Assembly (NCBI GenBank): GCA_965262175.1
Contig: CBDHES010000022.1
Coordinates: 186,001 to 250,000 of the forward strand
Reading direction: 5' to 3'
DNA from: CADEDH01 sp965262175
GTDB lineage: Bacteria; Actinomycetota; Acidimicrobiia; Acidimicrobiales; SZUA-35
DNA: 64,000 bases
Positions 8,347 to 15,625 of the stretch are shown here, piece by piece (positions within the stretch are counted from its first letter, which is position 1; the number at the start of each line of letters is the position of its first letter). A program made the translations under genes and the position numbers. The notes beneath the pieces are model-generated. The model saw nothing but the letters and a program-made list of their open reading frames with translations. It ran no database searches and had not been told where the DNA came from.

Positions 8347-9267
8347 TCACCCCGACGGCTGGCCGGGGACGAGGGGACTCTCGACCAGGCTCTGGAGCAC
8401 GCGACCGATCGGTCCGTCGTCGTCGAACACGATCGCCTCGTTGAACCCGGCCCGTCCGCTCGACCGGTGGGTGCGGGCGTCGAGGGCCACCCACTCCCCT
8501 CGGGGTGGGCGGCTCAGCTGAAGTGTGAGGTCGGGGTTGATGAAGGCCTCGTCGGCCGGTCCTCGCTCGAAGCCGGCGGCGGCCGCCAGGTCGGCCAGGG
8601 TGGCGACGGTCAGGAACGGGCTTGGGACCTCCCCGGCGACGATCGGGGAGGTCAGCCGAGCCCAGATGATCGCCGGCCCCGATTGCTCGTTGGAGCCGGA
8701 GACGTAGCGAAGCTCGGCGACGTCGCAGTTGAACCCCGGCCGGGGGTAGGTCAGCTCGCCGATCCACGGTTCGCTGGGCTCGATCGGTCGGGGCGGCGGG
8801 GCCAACCCCGGTCCGTCCCACCCCGGGGCCGGGGCCACCCACTGGCTCGACGCTCGCGCCAGCACGGTCACCCCGTCGTTCCCGTCGAGGATCGCCGCGT
8901 CGACGACGGCCACCCGGCGCCCGATCCGAACCGGTGTTGCGGTGACCACCAGCTCCCGGCAGGGAACGGGGCGCAGCAGCTCCACGGTCAGCCGGGCACA
9001 CAGCGAGGGTCCGACGGCTGGCGCGGCCCGATCGGCGACCGTCGGGCCGACGGTCGAGAGGATGACCCGCTCGACCGCCCAGGCGGCCACGCCGACCACC
9101 GCTCCGCCGTGGAGCAGGCCGGCATCCCACGGGCCGCGACCGTACTCGGTGGCGGTCAGCCGGATCGGACCGCTCGGACCCCCACCGCCGGCCGGGGGCT
9201 GCGGGGTGTGGGGTCGGAACAGTGCCCGCTCGGGTGCGGCGCCGTCGTCGAGACGGCGCCCGATCAC
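8347..9267 (-). CDS. Acyl-CoA thioesterase family protein (double hotdog)
   Basis: A 306-residue protein with two hotdog-like halves: GPWDAGLLHGGAVVGVAAWAVER in the first and the segment with DEAFINPDLTLQLSRPPRGEW in the second, where TesB-like thioesterases carry the catalytic Asp and Gln/Thr region. The family hydrolyses acyl-CoA to free acid and CoA. The GTG at 9267 overlaps the stop codon of the upstream SDR gene (GTGA), indicating translational coupling, so longer upstream starts were rejected. Pairing with an HSD17B4-like SDR places it in acyl-CoA turnover. The exact chain preference is unknown. Confidence 0.7.
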   Translation of the reverse strand: MIGRRLDDGAAPERALFRPHTPQPPAGGGGPSGPIRLTATEYGRGPWDAGLLHGGAVVGVAAWAVERVILSTVGPTVADRAAPAVGPSLCARLTVELLRPVPCRELVVTATPVRIGRRVAVVDAAILDGNDGVTVLARASSQWVAPAPGWDGPGLAPPPRPIEPSEPWIGELTYPRPGFNCDVAELRYVSGSNEQSGPAIIWARLTSPIVAGEVPSPFLTVATLADLAAAAGFERGPADEAFINPDLTLQLSRPPRGEWVALDARTHRSSGRAGFNEAIVFDDDGPIGRVLQSLVESPLVPGQPSG

Positions 9268-10223
9268 GGGGTCGGGGTGCGCTTCCCGAAATCCTTGAAC
9301 GTGTCGCTGATGGCGGTGGTGACCGAGGCCAGGTCGGTCCGGCCTTCGAGGAGACCGCCGGCCTTGGCCTGGAGGTCGGCGACCGTCCACCGGCCGTCGG
9401 TGGCGATGATGTCACCGTCGGCCAGCGACCAACCGCCGTAGAGCCCGACCTCGTTGCCGCCGACGTGGAACACACCGCCGGTGAAGGGGCAGTCGGCGGT
9501 CGACAGGTAGGCGACCAGCGGCGAGATGTTGGCCGGGTCCCACTTGTCGAACTCGGAGGGATCGTCGGGGGCCTTGACCACGTCCTCCAGACCCGGGGTC
9601 TGGAGGGTCAACCGGGTCCGGGCGATGGGGGCCAGGCAGTTGACCTTGACGTTGTACCGACCGAGCTCACCGGCCGCGACCAGGGTCATGGCGGCGATGG
9701 CCGCCTTCGCTCCCGAGTAGTTGAACTGGCCGAGGTTGCCCAGCATGGCGCCGGACGCGGTGTTGATGATCGAGCGGGGGGCGTCGTTGCCGGCCTTCGA
9801 CTGCTCCCGCCAGTAGGCGGCAGCCCACCGGGTCGGCACGAAGTGACCCTTGGTGTGGACCTCCATCACCGCGTCCCACTCGGGCTCGGTCATGTTGACG
9901 ACGACCCGGTCTCGGAGGATGCCGGCGTTGTTGACCAGGATGTGGAGGTCGCCGAAGGCTTCGACCGCCTGGTTGATCATCGCCTGGACGCCTTCCCAGT
10001 CGGTCACGTTGGCGCCGTTGGCGATCGCCTCGCCGCCCATCGCCTCGATCTCGGAGACGACCTCCTCGGCCGGGGTCTGATCGGAGCCGGTGCCATCGGC
10101 GGCACCACCGAGATCGTTGACCACGATCTTGGCCCCCTCGGAGGCCATGAGCAACGCGTGCTCCCGTCCGATCCCCCGGCCTGCGCCGGTGATGATGGCA
10201 ACCCGTCCGTCCAACGCACCCAT
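9264..10223 (-). CDS. SDR family oxidoreductase, HSD17B4/MFE-2-like 3-hydroxyacyl-CoA dehydrogenase
   Basis: A 319-residue SDR. TGAGRGIG begins at residue 12, Ser157, Tyr169 and Lys173 (YSGAK) form the catalytic set, and the segment NNAGILRDR followed by MTEPEWDAVMEVHTKGHF closely resembles the dehydrogenase domain of peroxisomal multifunctional enzyme type 2. It probably oxidises (3R)-hydroxyacyl-CoA or a steroid-chain intermediate. The ATG at 10223 has GAGGAG about 10 nt upstream, and a TATCCT box near 10280 suggests a short leader of about 50 nt. Its stop overlaps the start of the thioesterase gene. Confidence 0.82.
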   Translation of the reverse strand: MGALDGRVAIITGAGRGIGREHALLMASEGAKIVVNDLGGAADGTGSDQTPAEEVVSEIEAMGGEAIANGANVTDWEGVQAMINQAVEAFGDLHILVNNAGILRDRVVVNMTEPEWDAVMEVHTKGHFVPTRWAAAYWREQSKAGNDAPRSIINTASGAMLGNLGQFNYSGAKAAIAAMTLVAAGELGRYNVKVNCLAPIARTRLTLQTPGLEDVVKAPDDPSEFDKWDPANISPLVAYLSTADCPFTGGVFHVGGNEVGLYGGWSLADGDIIATDGRWTVADLQAKAGGLLEGRTDLASVTTAISDTFKDFGKRTPTP

Positions 10224-10276
10224 GCGGTCGTCACTCCTCGTTCCAGGTCGGCTCGATGCCGAATCGAATCTGGCCG

Positions 10277-10282
10277 AGGATA
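10277..10282 (-). promoter_or_regulatory. Candidate -10 box (SDR-thioesterase operon)
   Basis: TATCCT on the minus strand about 54 nt upstream of the ATG at 10223. Unlike the leaderless genes, this one would give a short leader that carries a GAGGAG ribosome binding site. Confidence 0.4.
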
Positions 10283-10332
10283 GACCGGACCGGCCCGTCG
10301 TCTGCCAGTTCGGGACGGGACCGGTGGTCCGC

Positions 10333-11178
10333 TCAGCCGTCGTCCGCTGGCAGGTCGATCGTGACGTCGGTCCCGAGGCCGTCGTAGGTCGTCTCGGTCC
10401 GGATCGAGGTCGAGACGCCATCGGCCGAGGCGGGGACGACGGCCACCAGCGTGGCCAGGTACCCATCGGCCAACGTCACCGTGACCGCCACGTCCTCGCC
10501 GCCCGCCCAGCCCCACTCGGGGTGGACCGCCAGCGCCAGGGGCGCCGGGATCTCGGGGAGGGCCTGCACCTCGGCCACGGTGAGGGTGGCGGTCGCCGGC
10601 TCACCGTCGGTGTCGTCCGGGAGCTCGAGGGCGTCGATGAGCTCCTCGATGCCGCCGGTCGACCAGCCGACCAGCTCCGGGGTGAGCTCGACCGGCCATG
10701 GGCCTGGCGCCGTCTGGGCGTCGGGGTCGAAGTCCGACGGGTCGTCGCCGGTCGCGGTGAGTGCCGGGGCGGCCGAATCGTCGTCGGTGACGGTGGTGTC
10801 GTAGGCCGGATCGGCGAAGCGGGTGGTGACCTCGGCCAGCAGGGTTTGGCCGTCGTCGCGGGCCGTCAGTTCGGTGACGACGACGCCGGTGCCGACCTCG
10901 GCGGTCCGCTCGGCCGACGCCGCCGGGTCGTCGTGGTCCCGGGCGCCCCACAGGGAGAGGAGCGAGGCGACCAGCGCCGCGCCGACGGTGATCAGGGCGA
11001 GTCGCAGCCAACGCTCGGCCGGCGGGAGCTCGGGCCGCTGCCGTCGACGCCGGCGTCGGCGGGCCCCCGGTCCCTCCGCCTCGCCATCGCCATCGGCATC
11101 GGCCGGCGGCTTCCCGTCGGTGGTGGTGGGGTCGGGGTCGGCGGCGGTGGTCGGATCGGAATCGACGTCGTCGGTCAT
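10333..11178 (-). CDS. Single-pass membrane protein, hypothetical, coupled to arsR
   Basis: I do not recognise this 281-residue protein. An acidic, Pro/Thr-rich cytoplasmic N terminus leads to an Arg run at residues 40-48, then one transmembrane helix at about 58-78, then about 200 outward-facing residues that are acidic and Thr/Ala-rich. Few Cys or His residues occur, so it is not an obvious metal carrier. Its ATG overlaps the arsR stop codon (ATGA), implying co-translation with the repressor. A CATACT box 8 nt upstream of the ATG could also give a separate leaderless transcript. A DUF-level search would be needed for any function. Confidence 0.65.
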   Translation of the reverse strand: MTDDVDSDPTTAADPDPTTTDGKPPADADGDGEAEGPGARRRRRRRQRPELPPAERWLRLALITVGAALVASLLSLWGARDHDDPAASAERTAEVGTGVVVTELTARDDGQTLLAEVTTRFADPAYDTTVTDDDSAAPALTATGDDPSDFDPDAQTAPGPWPVELTPELVGWSTGGIEELIDALELPDDTDGEPATATLTVAEVQALPEIPAPLALAVHPEWGWAGGEDVAVTVTLADGYLATLVAVVPASADGVSTSIRTETTYDGLGTDVTIDLPADDG

Positions 11179-11579
11179 CGGCGGCCAGTATGGCCGCTCG
11201 TCGGCACGGCGCCGAGCGCTTCCCAGACCTGGGGCAGGCCGTCGGACGCCAACCGGAACCAGGCCCACTTCCCTCGCTGCTCACGGACGATCAGGCCGGC
11301 ATCGGTCAGCAACTTCAGGTGGTGGCTGATCGTGGGTTGCTTCCGATCGAGCAGCCCTGGCAGATCGCAGGCGCAGACCTCGCCATCGTCGGCGTTGGCC
11401 ATCAGCGACAGCAGGCGCAGCCGGGCCGGGTCGGCCAGGGCCTTGAGGCGGACCGCCAGCACCGACGCCTGCTCCTCGTCGAGGACGTTGTCGGTCAGGG
11501 GTGGGCAGCACAGCTCGGCCGACGGCATCTGTTCGGCGCCGTCGGTGGTCGTCGGGGCGCTGGGAGCCAGCTCGGGCAT
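11175..11579 (-). CDS. arsR: ArsR/SmtB family metal(loid)-responsive repressor
   Basis: A 134-residue winged-helix regulator. The ALADPARLRLLSLM helix, the EVCACDL motif with Cys69 and Cys71 just before the recognition region, and QPTISHHLKLLTDAGL (DNA-recognition helix) are typical of ArsR. An extra Cys pair, Cys24-Cys25, lies in the N-terminal tail and could complete a trithiolate site. It should bind DNA without metal and let go when arsenite, antimonite or Cd/Pb binds. Divergently placed cadI is the likely target. The ATG at 11579 follows a TACGCT box by 6 nt, so the message is probably leaderless. Confidence 0.88.
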   Translation of the reverse strand: MPELAPSAPTTTDGAEQMPSAELCCPPLTDNVLDEEQASVLAVRLKALADPARLRLLSLMANADDGEVCACDLPGLLDRKQPTISHHLKLLTDAGLIVREQRGKWAWFRLASDGLPQVWEALGAVPTSGHTGRR

Positions 11580-11585
11580 ACGGTG

Positions 11586-11591
11586 AGCGTA
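11586..11591 (-). promoter_or_regulatory. -10 box of the leaderless arsR promoter
   Basis: TACGCT on the minus strand, 6 nt before the arsR ATG. It lies about 20 bp from the nearer operator-like site, so autoregulation is plausible. Confidence 0.6.
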
Positions 11592-11610
11592 CCACGGCCG
11601 GCGATTGGTA

Positions 11611-11659
11611 TTGACAGTCGTCGAAACGTCCGGCAACATATCGATTGTCATCGAAGTAT
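11611..11659 (+). promoter_or_regulatory. Probable ArsR operators and cadI promoter
   Basis: A perfect TTGACA (-35, 11611-11616) is followed after 17 nt by CAACAT (-10 candidate, 11634-11639). Two related sites overlap or follow it: GTCGTCGAA at 11617-11625 and GTCATCGAA at 11647-11655, 30 bp apart. The second is part of an inverted repeat, TCGAT-4 nt-ATCGA. Placement over the -35 region and just after the -10 region suits repression of cadI. Confidence 0.6.
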
Positions 11660-11673
11660 CCGTCCCGGTGGTT

Positions 11674-11703
11674 CCCCCACCCCGACCCCCCACCCCCACC
11701 CCC
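11674..11703 (+). repeat. C-tract cluster in the cadI leader (G-quadruplex motif on the minus strand)
   Basis: Five runs of 4-6 C separated by one or two bases lie between the cadI promoter and its ribosome binding site. The opposite strand reads as five G runs, a textbook intramolecular G-quadruplex pattern. Confidence 0.6.
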
Positions 11704-11719
11704 ACGTAAGGAGCCCTCC

Positions 11720-12142
11720 ATGCGCCTCCAGCTCGCGCTGAACGTGTCCGACATCGACGAGGCCACCGCCTTCTACACCAAGCTCTTCGGCACCGAGCCG
11801 GTCAAGACCAAGCCCGGCTACGCCAACTTCGCCATCGCCAACCCGCCCCTCAAGCTGGTCCTGTTCGAGGGTGGCGAGCCCGGGTCGCTGAACCATCTCG
11901 GCGTCGAGACCGAGACCGCCGAGGAGGTGGTCGACGCCGAGGCTCGGCTGATCGCCGACGGGCTGGAGACCACCGGCGTCGAGGATGCCATCTGCTGCTA
12001 CGCAACCAAGACCGAGACGTGGCTCGACGCACCCGATGGCATCCGGTGGGAGTACTACGTCAAGACCGGCGACGCGGAGCAGATGGCCCACGCCTCCCTG
12101 CCGGTCACCGTCCCCGACGACGGCGGCACCTGCTGCGCCTGA
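11720..12142 (+). CDS. cadI: CadI/ArsI family metalloenzyme (VOC fold, C-As lyase-type)
   Basis: A 140-residue vicinal-oxygen-chelate protein beginning MRLQLALNVSD. It holds the features of ArsI/CadI: Gln4, His59 (SLNHLGVE) and Glu111 as likely metal ligands, and the vicinal Cys92-Cys93 (ICCYATKTETW) that in ArsI binds the trivalent arsenic of methylarsenite. ArsI enzymes cleave the C-As bond with Fe(II) and O2; the mycobacterial relative is named CadI because cadmium induces it. A second Cys pair ends the protein (GGTCCA). The ATG has AAGGAG 6 nt upstream. Divergent arsR and the operator-like sites imply metal(loid) induction. Confidence 0.85.
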   Translation: MRLQLALNVSDIDEATAFYTKLFGTEPVKTKPGYANFAIANPPLKLVLFEGGEPGSLNHLGVETETAEEVVDAEARLIADGLETTGVEDAICCYATKTETWLDAPDGIRWEYYVKTGDAEQMAHASLPVTVPDDGGTCCA

Positions 12143-12166
12143 GCCGGAAGGCTGGCCTCCCGGCTC
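12141..12166. terminator. Bidirectional hairpin shared by cadI and the P450 gene
   Basis: GAGCCGG pairs with CCGGCTC, then after one mismatch AGG pairs with CCT around a CTGG loop. The hairpin occupies the whole 22-nt gap and takes in parts of both stop codons. Confidence 0.65.
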
Positions 12167-13361
12167 AGCTCCGGACAGGCATTCGACCGAACCCCCGGCC
12201 CAGCTCGTTCCCCGACCAGGAGCGGTCGGGGTCGAGCAGGGTCAGATCGGGGAACCGTCGATACAACCGGCGGAGGGCGATCCACGCCTCGAGCCGGGCC
12301 AACGGGGCGCCGAGGCAGTGGTGGAGGCCCCACCCGAACCCCAGGTGGGGGTTCGGGTTGCGGGCGAGGTCGAAACGTCCCGGCTCGTCGAAGACCGCCG
12401 GGTCCCGGTTGGCGGTGAGGATCACCAGGTAGACCCGCTGGCCCCGCTCGAACCGGTGCCCGTCCCGGTCGTGGGTCTCGCCGACCCGGCGGACCATCGC
12501 CTTGGCCGGCCCGACCAGGCGCAGCAGCTCGTCGGGAGCGGTCGGCTCCAGCCGATCGTCGGCAACGAACCGATCCCGCTCGGCCGGGTGCTCGGCGAAG
12601 TGCCGCACCGCGCTCGTCAGGAGGTTGGTCGTGGTCTCGTGTCCGGCGAAGAGGAGCAGGGTGCAGGCGCCGACCAACTCCATGGCGGTCAGCTCGTCGG
12701 CCGCCTCGGTCGCCATGACGCTGATCAGGTCGTCGCCGGGGTGGCGCCGACGGTGATCGAGCAGCTCACCGAAGAACGACGTGAACTGCTCGGTGGCGTC
12801 GCGGAGGTCGTCGACCTCCAACGACCCGGGCTGCACGGAGAACACGATCGTCGCCAGGTCGTCTGACCAGCCCTGGAATCGGGTTCGTTCCGACCCGGGC
12901 ACGCCGAGCAGGTCGGCGATGACCAGGGCCGGGAGCGGGGCGGCGATCTCGTCCTTGAAGTCCCACTCGGTGCCGGGCTCGATGCGGTCGAGCAGGTCGT
13001 CGATCGTGACGTCGATCCCCGCCGTCAATCGTTCGACGGTGCGGGGCGTGATCGCCCGCCGGACCGGATCGCGGAGCCGGGTGTGGGCCGGGGGGTCGCG
13101 GAACACCATCCACCCCGAGAGAAGCTCGACCGTGAGCCCGAAGTGGCCCGGGCGCTCCCGGGCCAACCGCTCCAGCGGGGTGATCCGATCGGCCGAGAGT
13201 CGTACGTCTCGGAAGGCGTCCGAGACCTCGCGGTGACCGAGGAGCAGCCATCCCCGGTGCCGCTCGCTCCATTGGATGGGGCCGGCGGCCAGCGCCCGGT
13301 CGGTGAAGGCCTGCGGGTCGTCGTTGGCTTCCCGTCCGGCGAGGTCGAGGTCGGTACCCAT
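12165..13361 (-). CDS. Cytochrome P450
   Basis: A 398-residue soluble bacterial P450. The I-helix oxygen-binding motif AGHETT is at 239-244, the ExxR pair is Glu278/Arg281, and the haem loop FGWGLHHCLGAP provides Cys349. Length is normal for a cytosolic class I enzyme that needs separate ferredoxin and reductase; neither is encoded nearby. It hydroxylates an unknown hydrophobic substrate. The ATG at 13361 follows a TAGGTT box by 7 nt (leaderless); an in-frame TTG three codons earlier would overlap that box and is rejected. The gene is convergent with cadI and divergent from the subtilase. Confidence 0.92.
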   Translation of the reverse strand: MGTDLDLAGREANDDPQAFTDRALAAGPIQWSERHRGWLLLGHREVSDAFRDVRLSADRITPLERLARERPGHFGLTVELLSGWMVFRDPPAHTRLRDPVRRAITPRTVERLTAGIDVTIDDLLDRIEPGTEWDFKDEIAAPLPALVIADLLGVPGSERTRFQGWSDDLATIVFSVQPGSLEVDDLRDATEQFTSFFGELLDHRRRHPGDDLISVMATEAADELTAMELVGACTLLLFAGHETTTNLLTSAVRHFAEHPAERDRFVADDRLEPTAPDELLRLVGPAKAMVRRVGETHDRDGHRFERGQRVYLVILTANRDPAVFDEPGRFDLARNPNPHLGFGWGLHHCLGAPLARLEAWIALRRLYRRFPDLTLLDPDRSWSGNELGRGFGRMPVRS

Positions 13362-13368
13362 CGCCGAC

Positions 13369-13374
13369 AACCTA
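13369..13374 (-). promoter_or_regulatory. -10 box of the leaderless P450 promoter
   Basis: TAGGTT on the minus strand with a 7-nt spacer to the ATG at 13361. The rest of the 211-nt divergent region up to 13573 holds no gene or riboswitch fold I can recognise. Confidence 0.6.
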
Positions 13375-13572
13375 GTGGGGCGGTCCCGGTCCGGTCGCCC
13401 TGGGACCCGAGGCCGGGAGACCCAGGCTCAAGTTCGACCGGCCCAGAGGCCGATGAACCAGAAGCGGATGAGCTGTGATCCGTCCGGACGTGAACCTGGT
13501 CGCCTGGTCCGGGCGGGGAGCGAGTGGCGAAACCGGCATCCGACCTGGCAGACGACGAGAGGACCCTGGCCC

Positions 13573-15516
13573 ATGCCGAGCCCAACCCCGACGGCCATCG
13601 ACGCCGACCCACCGACCAGGGTCGGCCGACACCTCGTCCTGTGGCGGCTCCTCCTGGCGGCGATCGTCTCCCTGCTGGTGGTCGGAGCCACGCCCAACGC
13701 CGTGGCCGCCGACGATGACGATGACGATGACGACTGCTGGTACTCGTGCTCGTCGGACGATGACGATGACGATGACGGCAGAACGTCGTGGAGCCGATGG
13801 CGTCGGTGGTGGCTCGACGACCAGCGGGACGATTCCTCGACCAGCTCCCCGGCGGAGCCGACGACCGACGCAGCCGCCGACCCTTCGGCGTCCGACGAGC
13901 CCGCCGACCCAGCTCCCGAGCCGACGCCCTCGACACCGCCGCCGGCCCCCACCACCGACGAGGTCTTCTTCCAGTCGAGCACGGCCGACGCCGCCTCCCG
14001 GCCCGGTTCGATGTACTCGATCGTGGACCAGATCGGCGCTCGGGAGCTCTGGGCCCAGGGTCTGACCGGAGCCGGGGTCGACGTGGCGGTCATCGACACC
14101 GGGATCGCCCCGGTCCCCGCTCTCCTCGGCCCCGACAAGGTCGGCGCCATGGTCGACCTCTCGTTCGAGGCCGGCATCCCCGAAGCGGTCTACCTCGATA
14201 CCTACGGGCACGGCACCCATATCGCCGGGATCATCGCCGGCTCCGACCCCGGTGGCGATCCGGCCACCGCCGCCGACCGGCCGGCCGAGTTCCATGGGGT
14301 GGCCCCCGGGGCGCGGATCATCAGCCTCAAGGTCGGCGACAACACCGGGGCGGTCGACGTTTCCCAGGTGATCGCGGCCATCGACTGGGTCGTCGAGCAT
14401 CGCAACGCCGGCGATCTCAACATCCGGGTCCTCAACCTGTCCTACGGCACCGACAGCGAGCAGTCGTACCTCGACAGCCCCCTGGCCCACGCCGTGGAGC
14501 GTGCCTGGGCGGCCGGCATCGTGGTCGTGGTGGCGGCCGGCAACGACGGCTGGCGTGAGCCGGGGCTGGCCAGCCCGGCCAACGATCCCTACGTGATCTC
14601 GGTCGGGGCCGCTGCCCCTCGGGAGGGCGCCGACTCGTTCACGATTCCCGACTGGGCGAGCGGCGGTGAGCTGTTCACCGCTGCCGACAATACGCTCGGC
14701 TGGGCCGGGTACTGGTCGTCGGGCTACACCGGCCGGTACCCCGACCTCGTCGCACCCGGCGCCAGCGTCGAGAGCCTCCGCGTGCCGGGCTCCCGAGTTG
14801 CCAACGACGCGCAGGCCGGCATGGTCAACGAGACCATCCTTCGAGGGAGCGGGACCTCGCAGGCCGCGGCCGTCGTCTCGGGAGCGGCAGCGCTGTTGCT
14901 CCAGCAGCGGCCCGACCTCACGCCCGACCAGGTGAAGGCGCTCTTGACCAGCAGTGCCGACCGGCTGGACTGGGTCCTGACCACGCTCCAGGGTGGCGGG
15001 ATGCTCGACGTGGCGGCCGCCGCCGCCGCACCGACGCCGGACGCCGTCCAGACGTGGCCCCGCTCGACCGGGCTGGGTTCGCTCGACGCCGCCCGGGGCA
15101 CCATCCGGGTGACGCTCGACGGTGCACCGATCTCTGGCGAGATCACCGCCTTCGGTGACGGCTGGGACGCCGTGGTGCGACTCGACCTGATCGGGACCAG
15201 CGGTGCCTGGACCGACGGAGCCTTCAGCGGATCCTCGTGGACCGGCTCGTCGTGGACCGGCTCCTCCTGGACCGGGTCGTCGTGGACCGGCTCCTCCTGG
15301 ACCGGGTCCTCCTGGACCGGGTCGTCGTGGACCGGCTCCTCCTGGACCGGGTCCTCCTGGACCGGATCGTCGTGGACCGGGTCCTCCTGGACCGGGTCGT
15401 CGTGGACCGGATCGTCGTGGACCGGGTCCTCCTGGACCGGCAGCAGCTGGACCGGCTCCTCCTGGACCGGAACGGACTGGACCGGGTACGGCTGGCTCGG
15501 GGTGAGCTGGAACTAG
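13573..15516 (+). CDS. Secreted S8 (subtilisin-like) serine protease with Asp runs and SSWTG repeat tail
   Basis: A 647-residue subtilase. A signal peptide ends near residue 46 (AVAA). The mature N terminus is extraordinary: eight Asp, CWYSC (Cys55, Cys59), two Ser, then seven Asp, followed by a Trp/Arg patch and a Pro/Asp/Thr linker to about residue 135. The catalytic triad is Asp175 (VAVIDTGI), His213 (YGHGTHIAG) and Ser429 (SGTSQAA), with Asn324 in AAGNDGW as oxyanion residue. After about residue 490 comes a beta-type region, then 16 SSWTG units (554-633) and TDWTGYGWLGVSWN. The ATG at 13573 begins directly before the signal peptide. A strong hairpin follows the stop. Trp-rich tails of this kind occur on some actinobacterial exported proteases; their role is unknown. 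Confidence 0.9.
   Translation: MPSPTPTAIDADPPTRVGRHLVLWRLLLAAIVSLLVVGATPNAVAADDDDDDDDCWYSCSSDDDDDDDGRTSWSRWRRWWLDDQRDDSSTSSPAEPTTDAAADPSASDEPADPAPEPTPSTPPPAPTTDEVFFQSSTADAASRPGSMYSIVDQIGARELWAQGLTGAGVDVAVIDTGIAPVPALLGPDKVGAMVDLSFEAGIPEAVYLDTYGHGTHIAGIIAGSDPGGDPATAADRPAEFHGVAPGARIISLKVGDNTGAVDVSQVIAAIDWVVEHRNAGDLNIRVLNLSYGTDSEQSYLDSPLAHAVERAWAAGIVVVVAAGNDGWREPGLASPANDPYVISVGAAAPREGADSFTIPDWASGGELFTAADNTLGWAGYWSSGYTGRYPDLVAPGASVESLRVPGSRVANDAQAGMVNETILRGSGTSQAAAVVSGAAALLLQQRPDLTPDQVKALLTSSADRLDWVLTTLQGGGMLDVAAAAAAPTPDAVQTWPRSTGLGSLDAARGTIRVTLDGAPISGEITAFGDGWDAVVRLDLIGTSGAWTDGAFSGSSWTGSSWTGSSWTGSSWTGSSWTGSSWTGSSWTGSSWTGSSWTGSSWTGSSWTGSSWTGSSWTGSSWTGSSWTGSSWTGTDWTGYGWLGVSWN
13711..13776 (+). repeat. 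Two GAC/GAT microsatellites encoding Asp runs
   Basis: Alternating gac/gat codons encode Asp8 at 13711-13734 and Asp7 at 13756-13776. They are separated by a short CWYSCSS-coding segment in the subtilase gene. Confidence 0.9.
15232..15471 (+). repeat. 15-bp tandem repeat encoding 16 SSWTG units
   Basis: Sixteen in-frame 15-bp units (tcS tcS tgg acc ggS pattern, mostly TCG/TCC Ser codons) with synonymous drift. One unit uses AGC AGC for the Ser pair. The 15-bp period keeps frame whatever the copy number. Confidence 0.95.
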
Positions 15517-15540
15517 CTCACCCACAAGCGATCAAGGACG

Positions 15541-15582
15541 GTCGGAGTCGGGTCGACACACTCTCATCGACCCCACTCCGAC
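15541..15582 (+). terminator. Strong hairpin after the subtilase gene
   Basis: GTCGGAGT pairs with ACTCCGAC and, past one C-C mismatch, GGGTCGA pairs with TCGACCC, giving a 15-bp paired stem with a 10-nt loop. It lies 25 nt past the stop codon and before the GGDEF-EAL gene. Confidence 0.65.
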
Positions 15583-15625
15583 GTCCGACGTCGCCGGGGG
15601 CTCGACCGAGCCACCACGGAACGCC

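Noticed and set aside
13375..13572. Possible riboswitch (c-di-AMP or c-di-GMP type) upstream of the secreted subtilase
   Set aside because: I looked for the conserved core segments of both classes and did not find them in order; only ordinary GC-rich pairings are present.
15232..15471. Regular short repeats that might look like a CRISPR array
   Set aside because: The units are 15 bp, head to tail with no spacers, in frame with the subtilase, and encode SSWTG.
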